Positions 19,468 to 27,346 of a stretch of DNA of 37,295 nucleotides are shown piece after piece. The first letter of the stretch is position 1. Each line of letters begins with the position of its first letter. Below the pieces are notes generated by a model. The model was not told where the DNA came from. It made no database searches and saw only the letters and a program-made list of their open reading frames with translations. Source of the stretch: Betaproteobacteria bacterium RIFCSPLOWO2_12_FULL_68_20. Lineage in GTDB: Bacteria; Pseudomonadota; Gammaproteobacteria; Burkholderiales; SG8-39. A program made the position numbers and the translations under genes. The stretch lies in assembly GCA_001770655.1 (NCBI GenBank), contig MERQ01000108.1, positions 1 through 37,295 on the forward strand, written 5' to 3'.

Positions 19468-19913
19468 GCGCCAAGCACCCGGTTTCGGTCCTCGTCGTCG
19501 TCCACACCGCGCGGCTCGAAGTGCTGCTGCTCGAGCGCGCCGCGCGCCCCGGCTACTGGCAGTCGGTCACCGGCTCGCTCGAGAGCGAGGACGAGCCGCC
19601 GGAAGCGGCCGCGGCGCGCGAGCTGCGCGAGGAGACCGGGATCGACCCGGCCCAGGGGCGGCTGGAGCGCTGGAACGTCGCCAATACCTTCGAGATCTTC
19701 GCCGAGTGGCGGCACCGCTACGCCCCCGGCGTGACGCGCAACACCGAGCACGTGTTCGGCCTGGCGCTTCCCGAGCCGGTCGCGGTGGTGCTTGCGCCCG
19801 AGGAGCATCTCGCATTCGAGTGGTTGCCGTGGCGCGAAGCGGCGGCAAAATGCTTCTCGTGGTCCAACCGCGACGCGATCCGCATGCTCGGCGAGAATGC
19901 CGTGACGGGTTAG
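19464..19913 (+). CDS. nudB: Dihydroneopterin triphosphate diphosphatase (Nudix)
   Basis: 149-residue Nudix hydrolase, the length of NudB, which removes pyrophosphate from dihydroneopterin triphosphate in folate synthesis. [12 protein letters not shown] opens the protein, and [20 protein letters not shown] leads into the Nudix box core [11 protein letters not shown]. There is one extra residue between Gly and the first Glu, as in relatives. [16 protein letters not shown] and NTEHVFGL are NudB-like. The start is TTG in a TTGA overlap with the aspS stop. The aspS-nudB adjacency is common in betaproteobacteria and supports the assignment. Confidence 0.87.
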   Translation: MSAKHPVSVLVVVHTARLEVLLLERAARPGYWQSVTGSLESEDEPPEAAAARELREETGIDPAQGRLERWNVANTFEIFAEWRHRYAPGVTRNTEHVFGLALPEPVAVVLAPEEHLAFEWLPWREAAAKCFSWSNRDAIRMLGENAVTG

Positions 19914-19918
19914 ACGTC

Positions 19919-20488
19919 GTGCGGCAGTGGCGCATGTTGCATGTCGCGATGCTGCTCGCCGCGGCCCACAGCGCCGGCGGGCGGGCGGCCGAGGACTTTT
20001 CGGTCGAGGCCGAGCGCCGCGGGGAGCGCGTGGACGTACGCGCACAGGCCGCGGTCGCCGCGCCGGTGGACGTGGTGTGGGGTGTGATCACCGATTACGA
20101 GCGGCTGCCGCGGTTCATTCCAGGGGTGGCGAAGAGCGTGGTGCGCTCGCGCGGCGGCAACCGGCTGGTGCTCGAACAGTCCGGCGAGGCGAGGTTCTTC
20201 ATCTTCTCGTTTCCGATCGAGGTGACGCTCGAGGTGGCCGAGCGGCCGCGCGAGTCGGTGTCCTCGCGCGCGGTCGCCGGCAACGTGAAGAGCATGAGCG
20301 GCCGCTACGAGATCCATCCCGATCAGGCGCGAGGCATGGTGTGGCTGTGCTACTTCGGCGCGATCGAGCCCGATTTCTACCTGCCGCCGCTCGTGGGCAT
20401 GGCCGCGCTTCGCGGCACGATCGAGGAGCAGTTCGCCGCCATGGTGGCCGAGATCGAGCGCCGCGCGGCGGGCGGCGCCGGGAAATGA
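19919..20488 (+). CDS. Exported START/SRPBCC-fold protein (polyketide cyclase/dehydrase-like)
   Basis: About 189 residues. An N-terminal signal peptide, MRQWRMLHVAMLLAAAHSAG, is followed by a START/SRPBCC-type domain: APVDVVWGVITDYERLPRFI, then PGVAKSVVRSRGGNRLVLEQ, FSFPIEVTLEV, and the C-terminal helix AALRGTIEEQFAAMVAEIER. The fold binds hydrophobic ligands, and a periplasmic version could bind lipids. I prefer the GTG at 19919 because it adds the positive n-region; an ATG at 19934 is the alternative. The stop overlaps the lipoprotein start (ATGA), so the two are coupled and may act together. Confidence 0.78.
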   Translation: MRQWRMLHVAMLLAAAHSAGGRAAEDFSVEAERRGERVDVRAQAAVAAPVDVVWGVITDYERLPRFIPGVAKSVVRSRGGNRLVLEQSGEARFFIFSFPIEVTLEVAERPRESVSSRAVAGNVKSMSGRYEIHPDQARGMVWLCYFGAIEPDFYLPPLVGMAALRGTIEEQFAAMVAEIERRAAGGAGK

Positions 20489-22002
20489 ACGTCGTCCTGC
20501 GTGGCCTGTGCGTCGCGGTGGCCGCCGCGGCCGCCGGCTGCGCGACGGTTCAGGATCCGTTCCCCGCCAACCTGCAATCGCCTTCGGAGCAGGTGCGCCG
20601 CTGCGCTGAATGGTTCCAATCGCTTGACGCGGAGGTGGACGCCGCCGGAGTGCGCGACGCGCAGTACGCGCGCGTGCCGGGATTTCCGTACCTGCGCGTC
20701 GATCGCATCTCGGCCTCGCTGCGCGGCCGCGCCGCGGCGAACGAGCCTGCGCTGCAGCGCTTCGCCGACCGGCTGCTCGACCTCGATCTCGAGTCGCGCC
20801 GCCACGAGATCGCCAACCTGCCGCGCCGGGGCTTCGACGCGCTCCCCGAGGCCGCGGAATTCGGGCGCGCAGGCGCGCTGCACTACACGCGCGCATGCGG
20901 CCGGCTGCTGCGCGATCTCGACCTGGCGAAGCCCGAGGCGCGCGCGGCGCTGCTGCGCAGCGCGTCGGTGCCGGATGACTATTCGACTGCGAGTCGCCTC
21001 CTGGGGCTCTATGCGCTCACGCGCATCGCGTTCGCCGACGGCGTCAGGCGATGGCAGGAGGAGGATCTCGAGGCGTTTCGCGCCGAGGCGCGCCTGCCGG
21101 CCGGCGCGGTGCTGGTGCGCTACGCCCCGCCGACGGCCGGGGCGCTCGCGCGAAGCGCAGTGGCCGCGATCCTGCGCTCCGCGCATCTCGACCCGCTCGG
21201 AATGCCCGAGCTGCCCGATACGGACTTCGAGCGCCTTGCCGCCGCGTATGCGCCGAGCTTCGAGATCGCGGTTGCGGGCGATGCGGATCGCTTCGGCGCG
21301 CTGCGCTGGCGGCGCGGCGACCCTGTTCCCGAGGTGAACGCCGCGGAGCCCGCGGTCTACGTTCAAGCGGCCTACACAGATTACGGCGACCGGGTGCTGC
21401 TGCAGCTCGTCTACACGATCTGGTTTCCCGAGCGTCCGGCGCAAGGCGCTTTCGATCTCTACGCCGGCCGGCTCGACGGCGTGATGTGGCGGGTGACGCT
21501 TGCTCCGGACGGCGAGCCGGTGCTCTACGACTCGATTCACAGCTGCGGCTGCTACCACAAGTTCTTCCCTACGCCGCGCGCCCGGCCGCGCCCGGCGCCC
21601 GATCCGCTCGAGGAATGGGCGTTCGTGCCGCAGCCGCTGCCGCGCGTCGCCGAGGACGAGCGCCCGGTGCTGCGCATCGCCTCGGGCACGCACTTTATCG
21701 AGCGTGTCACGCTTGTCCGGGGCAGCGATAGCGTCGCGCGCTATTCGTTCCTGCCTTACGACGCGCTGCGCTCGATGCCGCGGCTAGAGGGCGGAGCGCG
21801 CAGCGCGTTCGGCCCCGACGGCCTCATGGCCGGCACCGAGCGCGCGGAGCGGATCCTCTTCTGGCCGATGGGGATCGCTTCGGCCGGGGCAATGCGGCAG
21901 TGGGGACGGCACGCCACCGCGTTCGTCGGCAGGCGCCACTTCGACGACGCCGACCTCGTCGAGCGCCGCTTCGAGCTCGATCTCGGGGAGGAGCGGCGAT
22001 GA
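20485..22002 (+). CDS. Large predicted lipoprotein of unknown function with HxCxCxH motif
   Basis: 505 residues. The lipoprotein signal MNVVLRGLCVAVAAAAAGC has a lipobox ending in Cys19. No recognised enzymatic domain. Residues 290-420 look most conserved-like: AYTDYGDRVLLQLVYTIWFP (296-315), RLDGVMWRVTL, LYDSIHSCGCYHKFFPTP with His352, Cys354, Cys356 and His358, then ASGTHFIERVTL. The HxCxCxH cluster could bind a metal or heme, or form disulfides; this is an inference. It is coupled by ATGA to the START-like gene before it and the EEP gene after it, ahead of clsB, which hints at an envelope-lipid role. Confidence 0.8.
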   Translation: MNVVLRGLCVAVAAAAAGCATVQDPFPANLQSPSEQVRRCAEWFQSLDAEVDAAGVRDAQYARVPGFPYLRVDRISASLRGRAAANEPALQRFADRLLDLDLESRRHEIANLPRRGFDALPEAAEFGRAGALHYTRACGRLLRDLDLAKPEARAALLRSASVPDDYSTASRLLGLYALTRIAFADGVRRWQEEDLEAFRAEARLPAGAVLVRYAPPTAGALARSAVAAILRSAHLDPLGMPELPDTDFERLAAAYAPSFEIAVAGDADRFGALRWRRGDPVPEVNAAEPAVYVQAAYTDYGDRVLLQLVYTIWFPERPAQGAFDLYAGRLDGVMWRVTLAPDGEPVLYDSIHSCGCYHKFFPTPRARPRPAPDPLEEWAFVPQPLPRVAEDERPVLRIASGTHFIERVTLVRGSDSVARYSFLPYDALRSMPRLEGGARSAFGPDGLMAGTERAERILFWPMGIASAGAMRQWGRHATAFVGRRHFDDADLVERRFELDLGEERR

Positions 22003-22772
22003 CGCGGCGGCTGCGCGTGGTGACGCTGAACATCCACAAGGGCCTGTCGCACTTCAACCGCCGCGTGGTGATCCACGAGCTGCGCGAGGGCCTGCGCGAT
22101 ATCGACCCCGACCTGGTCTTTCTCCAGGAGGTGCAGGGGCTGAACCAGCGAAACGCGCTGCGCTTCGCCGCCTGGCCGGCCGCTCCGCAGCACGAGTTCC
22201 TCGCCGGCGAGGACTGGGAGCACGCCTACGTCAGCAACCGGGTATACGAGCACGGCCACCACGGCAACGCCATCCTGTCGCGTTTTCCGCTGGTGTCGGC
22301 GGAGCACGAGGACGTGTCGGACCACCGCTTCGAGCGCAGGGGGCTGCTGCATTGCGTGGTGTCGGTGCCCGGCTGGCGGCGCAACCTGCACTGCGTGTGC
22401 GTGCACCTGTCGCTGCACGAGCGCGGCCGCGGCCGGCAGCTCGAGGCGATCTCGGGCCGGCTCGAGGAGCTGGCCTCGCGCGGGTTGCCGATCATCGTGG
22501 CCGGCGATTTCAACGATTGGCGCCACCGCGCCAGCAGCATCCTGGAGCGGCGCCTGGGCATGACCGAGGCGTCGCTCGCGCGCCACGGGCGCGCGGCGCG
22601 CACCTATCCGAGCATGCTGCCGATCCTCGGGCTGGACCGCATCTACGTCCTCGGTTTCAAGGTCGCCGCATCGCGCGTGCACCGCGGCAGGCCGTGGTCG
22701 ATGCTCTCCGATCACCTCGCGGTGAGCGCGGAACTGGAACGCACGCCACGCAATGCGCTACGTCGGCGGTAA
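21999..22772 (+). CDS. Endonuclease/exonuclease/phosphatase-family protein, YbhP-like
   Basis: 257-residue EEP-fold phosphohydrolase. The active-site residues are readable: VVTLNIHKG (Asn11), VFLQEVQG (Glu44), GHHGNAILSRFPL, VAGDFNDW (Asp170, Asn172) and LSDHLAV (Asp238, His239). No signal peptide. As with E. coli ybhP, it lies directly upstream of a clsB homologue, here overlapping by 20 bp, so the substrate may be a phospholipid or phosphoester. The ATG at 21999 overlaps the lipoprotein stop and has GGGGAGGAG upstream. The reaction is not proven. Confidence 0.85.
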   Translation: MTRRLRVVTLNIHKGLSHFNRRVVIHELREGLRDIDPDLVFLQEVQGLNQRNALRFAAWPAAPQHEFLAGEDWEHAYVSNRVYEHGHHGNAILSRFPLVSAEHEDVSDHRFERRGLLHCVVSVPGWRRNLHCVCVHLSLHERGRGRQLEAISGRLEELASRGLPIIVAGDFNDWRHRASSILERRLGMTEASLARHGRAARTYPSMLPILGLDRIYVLGFKVAASRVHRGRPWSMLSDHLAVSAELERTPRNALRRR

Positions 22773-23928
22773 CCGGCTGACGCTGCTCAAGAACGGCGAG
22801 CGCTACTTTCCCGCGCTCGTCGAGGCGCTCGATCGAGCGCGCGAGGAGGTGTTCGTCGAGAGCTACATCTTCGCCGACGACGAGACCGGGAGCCTGGTCG
22901 CGGACGCGCTCGCTCGCGCGGCGGCGCGCGGCGTGCGCGTGCACCTGCTGCTCGACGGCTTCGGCGCGCGCGACTTCGCGCCGCGCTGGCGGGAGTCGCT
23001 GCGCGCGGCGGGCGCCGAGGTGCTGGTGTTCCGGCCCGACGTCAGCCCCTGGAACCTGAAGCGCGGGCGGCTGCGGCGCATGCACAGGAAGATCGCGTGC
23101 GTCGACGCCGCGGTGGCGTTCGTCGGCGGCATCAACATCATCGACGACTACGACACCCCCGGGCAGACGCCGCCGCGCTACGACTACGCGGTGCGCGTCG
23201 CCGGGCCGCTCGCGCGCGAGGTGCGCGCCGCCGCCGCGCGATTGTGGGCGCAGGTGTCCTGGGCGACGTTCCGGCGCAGATGGCCGGATTTTGCGTCGCT
23301 TCGCACGGCGCTGAACCGTCCGCCCGAGCCGCGGGCTGCGGCCGACGGACAGCGCGCGGCGCTGGTGGTGCGCGACAGCCTGCGCCATCGCCGCGACATC
23401 GAGGACGCCTACCTGCATCACATCGGCGCGGCGCGCGAGGAGATCCTGATCGCCTGCGCGTACTTTTTCCCCGGGCGGCGGTTCCGCCGCGCGCTCACCG
23501 AGGCTGCCGCGCGCGGCGTGCGCGTGCGGCTGCTGCTGCAGGGACGGGTGGAATACGTTCTGCTTCACTACGCCGCGCGCGCGCTGTACGGCTCGCTGCT
23601 CGATGCGGGAATCGAGATCCACGAGTATCACCGCAGCTTCCTGCACGGCAAGGTGGCGGTGTTCGATTGCTGCGTGGCGTGCGTCGGCTCCTCGAACATC
23701 GACCCGTTCAGCCTGCTGCTCGCGCGCGAGGCGAACCTGTTCGTCGACGACGCCGGGTTCGCCGAGGAGCTGCGTGCGAGCCTGGAGCAGGCGATGGAGA
23801 CCGGGTCGCAGCCGCTCGCGCGGCGGCAGTGGAAGCTGCGGCCGCTCCCCGAGCGCGCCCGGATCTGGATGGCCTACGGCATCGCGCGGCTGCTGATGAG
23901 CTTCTACGGCTTCGAGCGCTATCACTGA
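22753..23928 (+). CDS. clsB: Cardiolipin synthase B-type phospholipase-D-family protein
   Basis: 391 residues with two HKD (phospholipase D) motifs. The first is MHRKIACVDAAVAFVGGIN (His111, Lys113, Asp118). The second is FLHGKVAVFDCCVACVGSSN (His298, Lys300, Asp305). ClsB makes cardiolipin or phosphatidylglycerol at the inner membrane by transphosphatidylation. There are no N-terminal transmembrane helices, which matches ClsB rather than ClsA. NLFVDDAGFAEELRASLEQA near the C-terminus is also typical. It is the last gene of the overlapping operon and converges on comB with 1 bp between stops. Confidence 0.9.
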   Translation: MRYVGGNRLTLLKNGERYFPALVEALDRAREEVFVESYIFADDETGSLVADALARAAARGVRVHLLLDGFGARDFAPRWRESLRAAGAEVLVFRPDVSPWNLKRGRLRRMHRKIACVDAAVAFVGGINIIDDYDTPGQTPPRYDYAVRVAGPLAREVRAAAARLWAQVSWATFRRRWPDFASLRTALNRPPEPRAAADGQRAALVVRDSLRHRRDIEDAYLHHIGAAREEILIACAYFFPGRRFRRALTEAAARGVRVRLLLQGRVEYVLLHYAARALYGSLLDAGIEIHEYHRSFLHGKVAVFDCCVACVGSSNIDPFSLLLAREANLFVDDAGFAEELRASLEQAMETGSQPLARRQWKLRPLPERARIWMAYGIARLLMSFYGFERYH

Positions 23929-23929
23929 G

Positions 23930-24676
23930 TCAGGCGAGCACCCGCAGCCGGCCGCCCTCGAGCGCCGGCACCACCGGATAGGCGTCGAAGCGGCAGGCGA
24001 ATTCCACCTCGTGCTGCAGGCCGCGCGCGGACATCATGCGGCCGACGCGCGAGTCGAGCAGCACCTCGGGCGCCCTGGCATTTCGGTAGAGCGCGCGCGC
24101 CGCCTTCGCGGCATCGGAGAGATCGGCGCTCGCCCCGAGCAGCTCGGCGAGGCGCTCGACGAAGTACCCCGCCCCGTAGAAGTCCTCGAGGTTGAAGTTG
24201 TTGCCCGAGCCGGCGCAGACCGCGAGCACGGTCTCGCGCGGATGGCGTGCCGCGATGTGCTCGGCGAGGCGCCGCGCGTTGAGCAGGGCGCCGCAAAAGA
24301 CGCGCGCCGCTCCACCGCAGCGGGTCATCGCCACGGTGCCGTTGGTGGTCGAATAAATCACCGCTTTGTCCTTCACGCCGTGCTCGAGCAGCGCGAGCGG
24401 GGCCGGATGGGCGAATCCCGGCAGCGTCTCGGCGTAGAGCTCGCCCGAGAGCACGTAGCGCCCCGGGGGCCGCTTCGCGCCCTCGGCGCGCGCAGCGGAT
24501 TCGTCGGCGACCGGGACGACCTCGGAGGCGCCGTGCGCGAGCGCGGTCACCATGGTGGTGGTGGCGAACAGGATGTCGAGCACCACCACCACTTTCCCCG
24601 GCATGCGCACCGAATCGAGGTCCTCCTTCTTGGCGAGGACGTGGACCTTGTGCTGGAGCTCGATGTGCGCGCTCAT
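23930..24676 (-). CDS. comB: 2-phosphosulfolactate phosphatase family protein (ComB-like)
   Basis: 248 residues of the ComB family, which in methanogens dephosphorylates 2-phosphosulfolactate in coenzyme M synthesis. Visible family features are VVLDILFATTTMVTALAHGA, GELYAETLPGFAH, IYSTTNGTVAMTRCGGAARV, GALLNARRLAEHI and CAGSGNNFNLEDFYGAGYFV. Bacterial members are widespread where coenzyme M is not made, so the true substrate here is uncertain. The start overlaps the thioesterase stop (ATGA), indicating a two-gene operon. No other coenzyme M or sulfolactate gene is in the window. Confidence 0.85.
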   Translation of the reverse strand: MSAHIELQHKVHVLAKKEDLDSVRMPGKVVVVLDILFATTTMVTALAHGASEVVPVADESAARAEGAKRPPGRYVLSGELYAETLPGFAHPAPLALLEHGVKDKAVIYSTTNGTVAMTRCGGAARVFCGALLNARRLAEHIAARHPRETVLAVCAGSGNNFNLEDFYGAGYFVERLAELLGASADLSDAAKAARALYRNARAPEVLLDSRVGRMMSARGLQHEVEFACRFDAYPVVPALEGGRLRVLA

Positions 24677-25125
24677 GCCTGCGGCGCCACGCGCTCGTAG
24701 TTCGCGACGCGGCTGCGCAGGTCCTCGGGCAGCGGCGCCGGGTTCATGGTCGACGGCTCGGCGTTCACGTAGACCAGCTCGGCGGTGGCGAGCGGCGCCG
24801 CGGCCGGCTCGGGCTCGTCGCGGTAGATTTCGAAATTGAAGGTCATGCTCGTCCGCCCCAGCCGGCCGACGCGGCAGCCGACCGCGAGCACCTCGTCATA
24901 GCGCGCCGACCCGAGGTATTCGAGCGTCGCCTTGCGCAGGTAAAGGTCGGCTGCGTAGCGGTCCACGTAGCCCGCCGGATAGGGCAGGCCGATCGAGCGC
25001 CAGTACTGGGCCACCGCCGTGTCAAGGTAGGTGAAGTAATGGCCGTTGAACACGACGCCCTGCATGTCCACTTCGGCCCAGCGCACCCGCAGGCGGCGGC
25101 TGCAGACGAAATCCTCGCGCGGCAT
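24673..25125 (-). CDS. Acyl-CoA thioesterase, 4HBT/YbgC-like hotdog fold
   Basis: 150-residue hotdog thioesterase. The active-site helix segment RVRWAEVDMQGVVFNGHYFT contains the catalytic Asp20 and the usual Tyr30 spacing of the 4-hydroxybenzoyl-CoA thioesterase/YbgC group. YLRKATLEYLGSARYDEVL and GRTSMTFNFEIYRDE are also family-like. It should hydrolyse an acyl-CoA in the cytoplasm; the chain is unknown. It is the first gene of a two-gene minus-strand unit with comB. The gap to livK (25126-25196) is AT-richer and contains TTGCTGGCAA and GTTTAAAC, but no promoter I can assign. Confidence 0.85.
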   Translation of the reverse strand: MPREDFVCSRRLRVRWAEVDMQGVVFNGHYFTYLDTAVAQYWRSIGLPYPAGYVDRYAADLYLRKATLEYLGSARYDEVLAVGCRVGRLGRTSMTFNFEIYRDEPEPAAAPLATAELVYVNAEPSTMNPAPLPEDLRSRVANYERVAPQA

Positions 25126-25196
25126 CCTAGACGACGGGAGAAATTGCTGGCAACATCGAACGGGTAGCAGCGCAGTTTAAACCAGAGGAGGGGATC

Positions 25197-26417
25197 ATGT
25201 TGCGTACCTTACTCGCCGCGGCCGCCGCGGCAGCGATTGCCGGCGGTGCGCAGGCGCAGACCGTCAAGATCGCGATTCTCGGCCCGATGGCGTTCGTGCA
25301 GGGCGAGAACCACTGGGCCGGGGCCGAGATGGCGCGCGACGAGATCAACAAGGCGGGCGGCATCAACGTCGGCGGCAAGCGCGTGCAGATCGAGCTGATC
25401 CGCGCCGACACCAACGAGATCCAGTCGGTGCCCGACGCCACCAACGCCATCGAGCGCGTCATCACGCGCGACAAGGTGGACTTCCTGGTCGGCGGCTTCC
25501 GCTCGGAGGCGGTGCTCGCGATGCAGGAAGTGGCGGCCGACAACAAGAAGCTGTTTCTCGGCGCCGGAGCGGCCCACCCGCAGCTGGGAGCGAAGGTCGA
25601 GAAGGACTACAACCGCTTCAAATACTGGTTCCGCGTCACGCCGCTCCACGTCGGCGACCTGGTGAAAGCCTCCTTCGCGGTGCTCGGCGTGGCCGCCGCG
25701 CAATTCCGGCAGGAGCGCAAAGGTGCGACGCCGAAGGTCGCGATCATCGCCGAGAAGGCGATCTGGACCGAGGGGATCGTGAAGGCGGCGCAGGCGAACT
25801 TCCCGAAAATGAAGCTCGATCTGGTCGGCCTGTGGCAGCCGTCCGCGGTGGCGACCGACGTGTCGGCGGAGCTGGCGGGGATCAAGCGCTCCGGCGCGGA
25901 CCTGGTGTTTACCGTGCTCTCGGGGCCGGTCGGCATCGTGGTCGGCCGCCAGATGGGAGAGCAGCAGCTCGCGGCGGTCGCCGTCGGCATCAACGTCGAG
26001 GCGCAAAAGGACGAGTTCTGGCAGGCGACCGCCGGCAAGGCGCAGTTCGTCTCGACGCTGGAGACGGTGTCCGAGGTCGAGATGACGCCGAAGACCGTTC
26101 CTTTTTACAACGCGTTTCGCGCGCGCTTCAAGAAGGGCCCCACCTACAATGCCGCCGGCGCCTACGATGCGCTTCATCTGCTGAAGGAGGCAATCGAGAA
26201 GGCGGGGACGACCGACACCGAGAAGCTCATCCCGGTTCTCGAGAAGACCATCTTCACCGGAGTGGGCGGGGTCATCGAATTCGACAAGCGGCACGACCTG
26301 ATCTTCGGTCCCGGGCGCGTCACCGGGCTCGCGATCCAATGGCAGGACGGCCACAAAATTCCGTTCTGGCCCGCGGGCGTCAAGGGCATCAAGCCCTTCA
26401 AGCTGCCGGCGCCGTGA
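25197..26417 (+). CDS. livK: Branched-chain amino-acid-type ABC transporter binding protein
   Basis: 406-residue periplasmic binding protein of the LivJ/LivK type (peripla_BP_6). The signal peptide MLRTLLAAAAAAAIAGGAQA is followed by QTVKIAILGPMAFVQGENHW, then EMARDEINKAGGINVGGKRV, DFLVGGFRSEAVLAMQEVAA and TYNAAGAYDALHLLKEAIEK. A strong AGAGGAGGGG Shine-Dalgarno precedes the ATG. The ligand need not be leucine, since many relatives bind aromatic or organic acids. A strong hairpin separates it from livH, which should favour accumulation of the binding-protein mRNA. Confidence 0.9.
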   Translation: MLRTLLAAAAAAAIAGGAQAQTVKIAILGPMAFVQGENHWAGAEMARDEINKAGGINVGGKRVQIELIRADTNEIQSVPDATNAIERVITRDKVDFLVGGFRSEAVLAMQEVAADNKKLFLGAGAAHPQLGAKVEKDYNRFKYWFRVTPLHVGDLVKASFAVLGVAAAQFRQERKGATPKVAIIAEKAIWTEGIVKAAQANFPKMKLDLVGLWQPSAVATDVSAELAGIKRSGADLVFTVLSGPVGIVVGRQMGEQQLAAVAVGINVEAQKDEFWQATAGKAQFVSTLETVSEVEMTPKTVPFYNAFRARFKKGPTYNAAGAYDALHLLKEAIEKAGTTDTEKLIPVLEKTIFTGVGGVIEFDKRHDLIFGPGRVTGLAIQWQDGHKIPFWPAGVKGIKPFKLPAP

Positions 26418-26441
26418 CGGGCGCACGCGGCTAGCATCCGG

Positions 26442-26472
26442 AACGGGCGCGCGAGGCGCGCCCGTTTCATTT
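26442..26472 (+). terminator. Strong hairpin between livK and livH (terminator or attenuator)
   Basis: AACGGGCGCGC (26442-26452), loop GAG, then GCGCGCCCGTT (26456-26466), followed by TCATTT. The 11-bp GC stem is very stable but the T tract is interrupted, so partial termination or 3'-end protection of livK mRNA is likely. It ends a few bases before the livH ATG. Confidence 0.65.
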
Positions 26473-26476
26473 CCGG

Positions 26477-27346
26477 ATGATCCAGGACATCCTCGTCACC
26501 GGGCTGGTCAACGGCGGCGTCTACGCGCTGCTCGCGATCGGCTTCTCGCTCATCTTCGGCGTGGCGCGCATCGTCAACATCGCGCACACGGCGTTCTACA
26601 TGCTCGCGGCGTACAGCTTCTACACCCTGCTGGTGCGCGCCGAGATGGGATTCGCGCTGGCGGGAATCGTTTCTGTCGCCGCCGTGGTCGCGCTGTCCGT
26701 GCTCTGCTACAAGCTGGTCATCGAGCCGGTGCGCGAGCACGAGTCGGCCGTGCTGATCGCCACCATCGCTCTCGCGCTCATTTTCCAGGAGCTGATGCTG
26801 CTCGCCTATGGCGGGAACTACCTCGGTATTCCTTCCACGCTCGAGGGAGTGCTGATCCTTTTCGGGGTGAGCATCCCGTACCAGCGACTGTTGATTCTCG
26901 CGGTGGCGGCGGCGATGCTCGCTGCCACCTGGTTCCTGCTCTACCGCACGCGCCTCGGGCTGGCGATCCGCGCGACCGCGAACGATCTCGAGGTCGCCAA
27001 TCTCATGGGCATGAACGTGGAGCGCGTAGCGATGGCCACGGTCGGCATCTCGGTGGCGCTCGCGGCGGTCGCCGGAGTCGTGGTCGCCCCGGTGTTCGTC
27101 GTCGATCCGTTCATGTGGCTCTCGCCCCTCGTCACCATGCTCGCCATAGTGGTGCTCGGCGGCCTCGGCAGCCTCAAGGGGAGCCTGATCGGGGCGCTGA
27201 TCATCGGCTACGTAGAGGCGATCACGGTGTTCGCGCTGCCGGCGGGTGCGTTCCTGAAGGGCGCGGTAGCGCTCACCATCATGGTCGTGGTGCTTCTCGC
27301 GCGACCCGAAGGACTCTTCGGCGTGGCGTTCGAGGAGGAGCGCTGA
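26477..27346 (+). CDS. livH: Branched-chain amino-acid-type ABC permease LivH
   Basis: 289-residue inner-membrane permease. It begins MIQDILVTGLVNGGVYALLA, with IGFSLIFGVARIVNIAHTAF as in LivH, and has several further membrane helices. The cytoplasmic coupling loop reads LGLAIRATANDLEVANLMGM, with IVVLGGLGSLKGSLIGALII after it. All are family signatures. The start lies right after the intergenic hairpin. The stop overlaps the livM start (TGATG). Confidence 0.92.
   Translation: MIQDILVTGLVNGGVYALLAIGFSLIFGVARIVNIAHTAFYMLAAYSFYTLLVRAEMGFALAGIVSVAAVVALSVLCYKLVIEPVREHESAVLIATIALALIFQELMLLAYGGNYLGIPSTLEGVLILFGVSIPYQRLLILAVAAAMLAATWFLLYRTRLGLAIRATANDLEVANLMGMNVERVAMATVGISVALAAVAGVVVAPVFVVDPFMWLSPLVTMLAIVVLGGLGSLKGSLIGALIIGYVEAITVFALPAGAFLKGAVALTIMVVVLLARPEGLFGVAFEEER

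Noticed and set aside
25144-25182. TTGCTGGCAA and GTTTAAAC palindromes upstream of livK considered as operator or promoter.
   Set aside because: Short, not spaced as -35/-10, and no second copy or known consensus supports a role.
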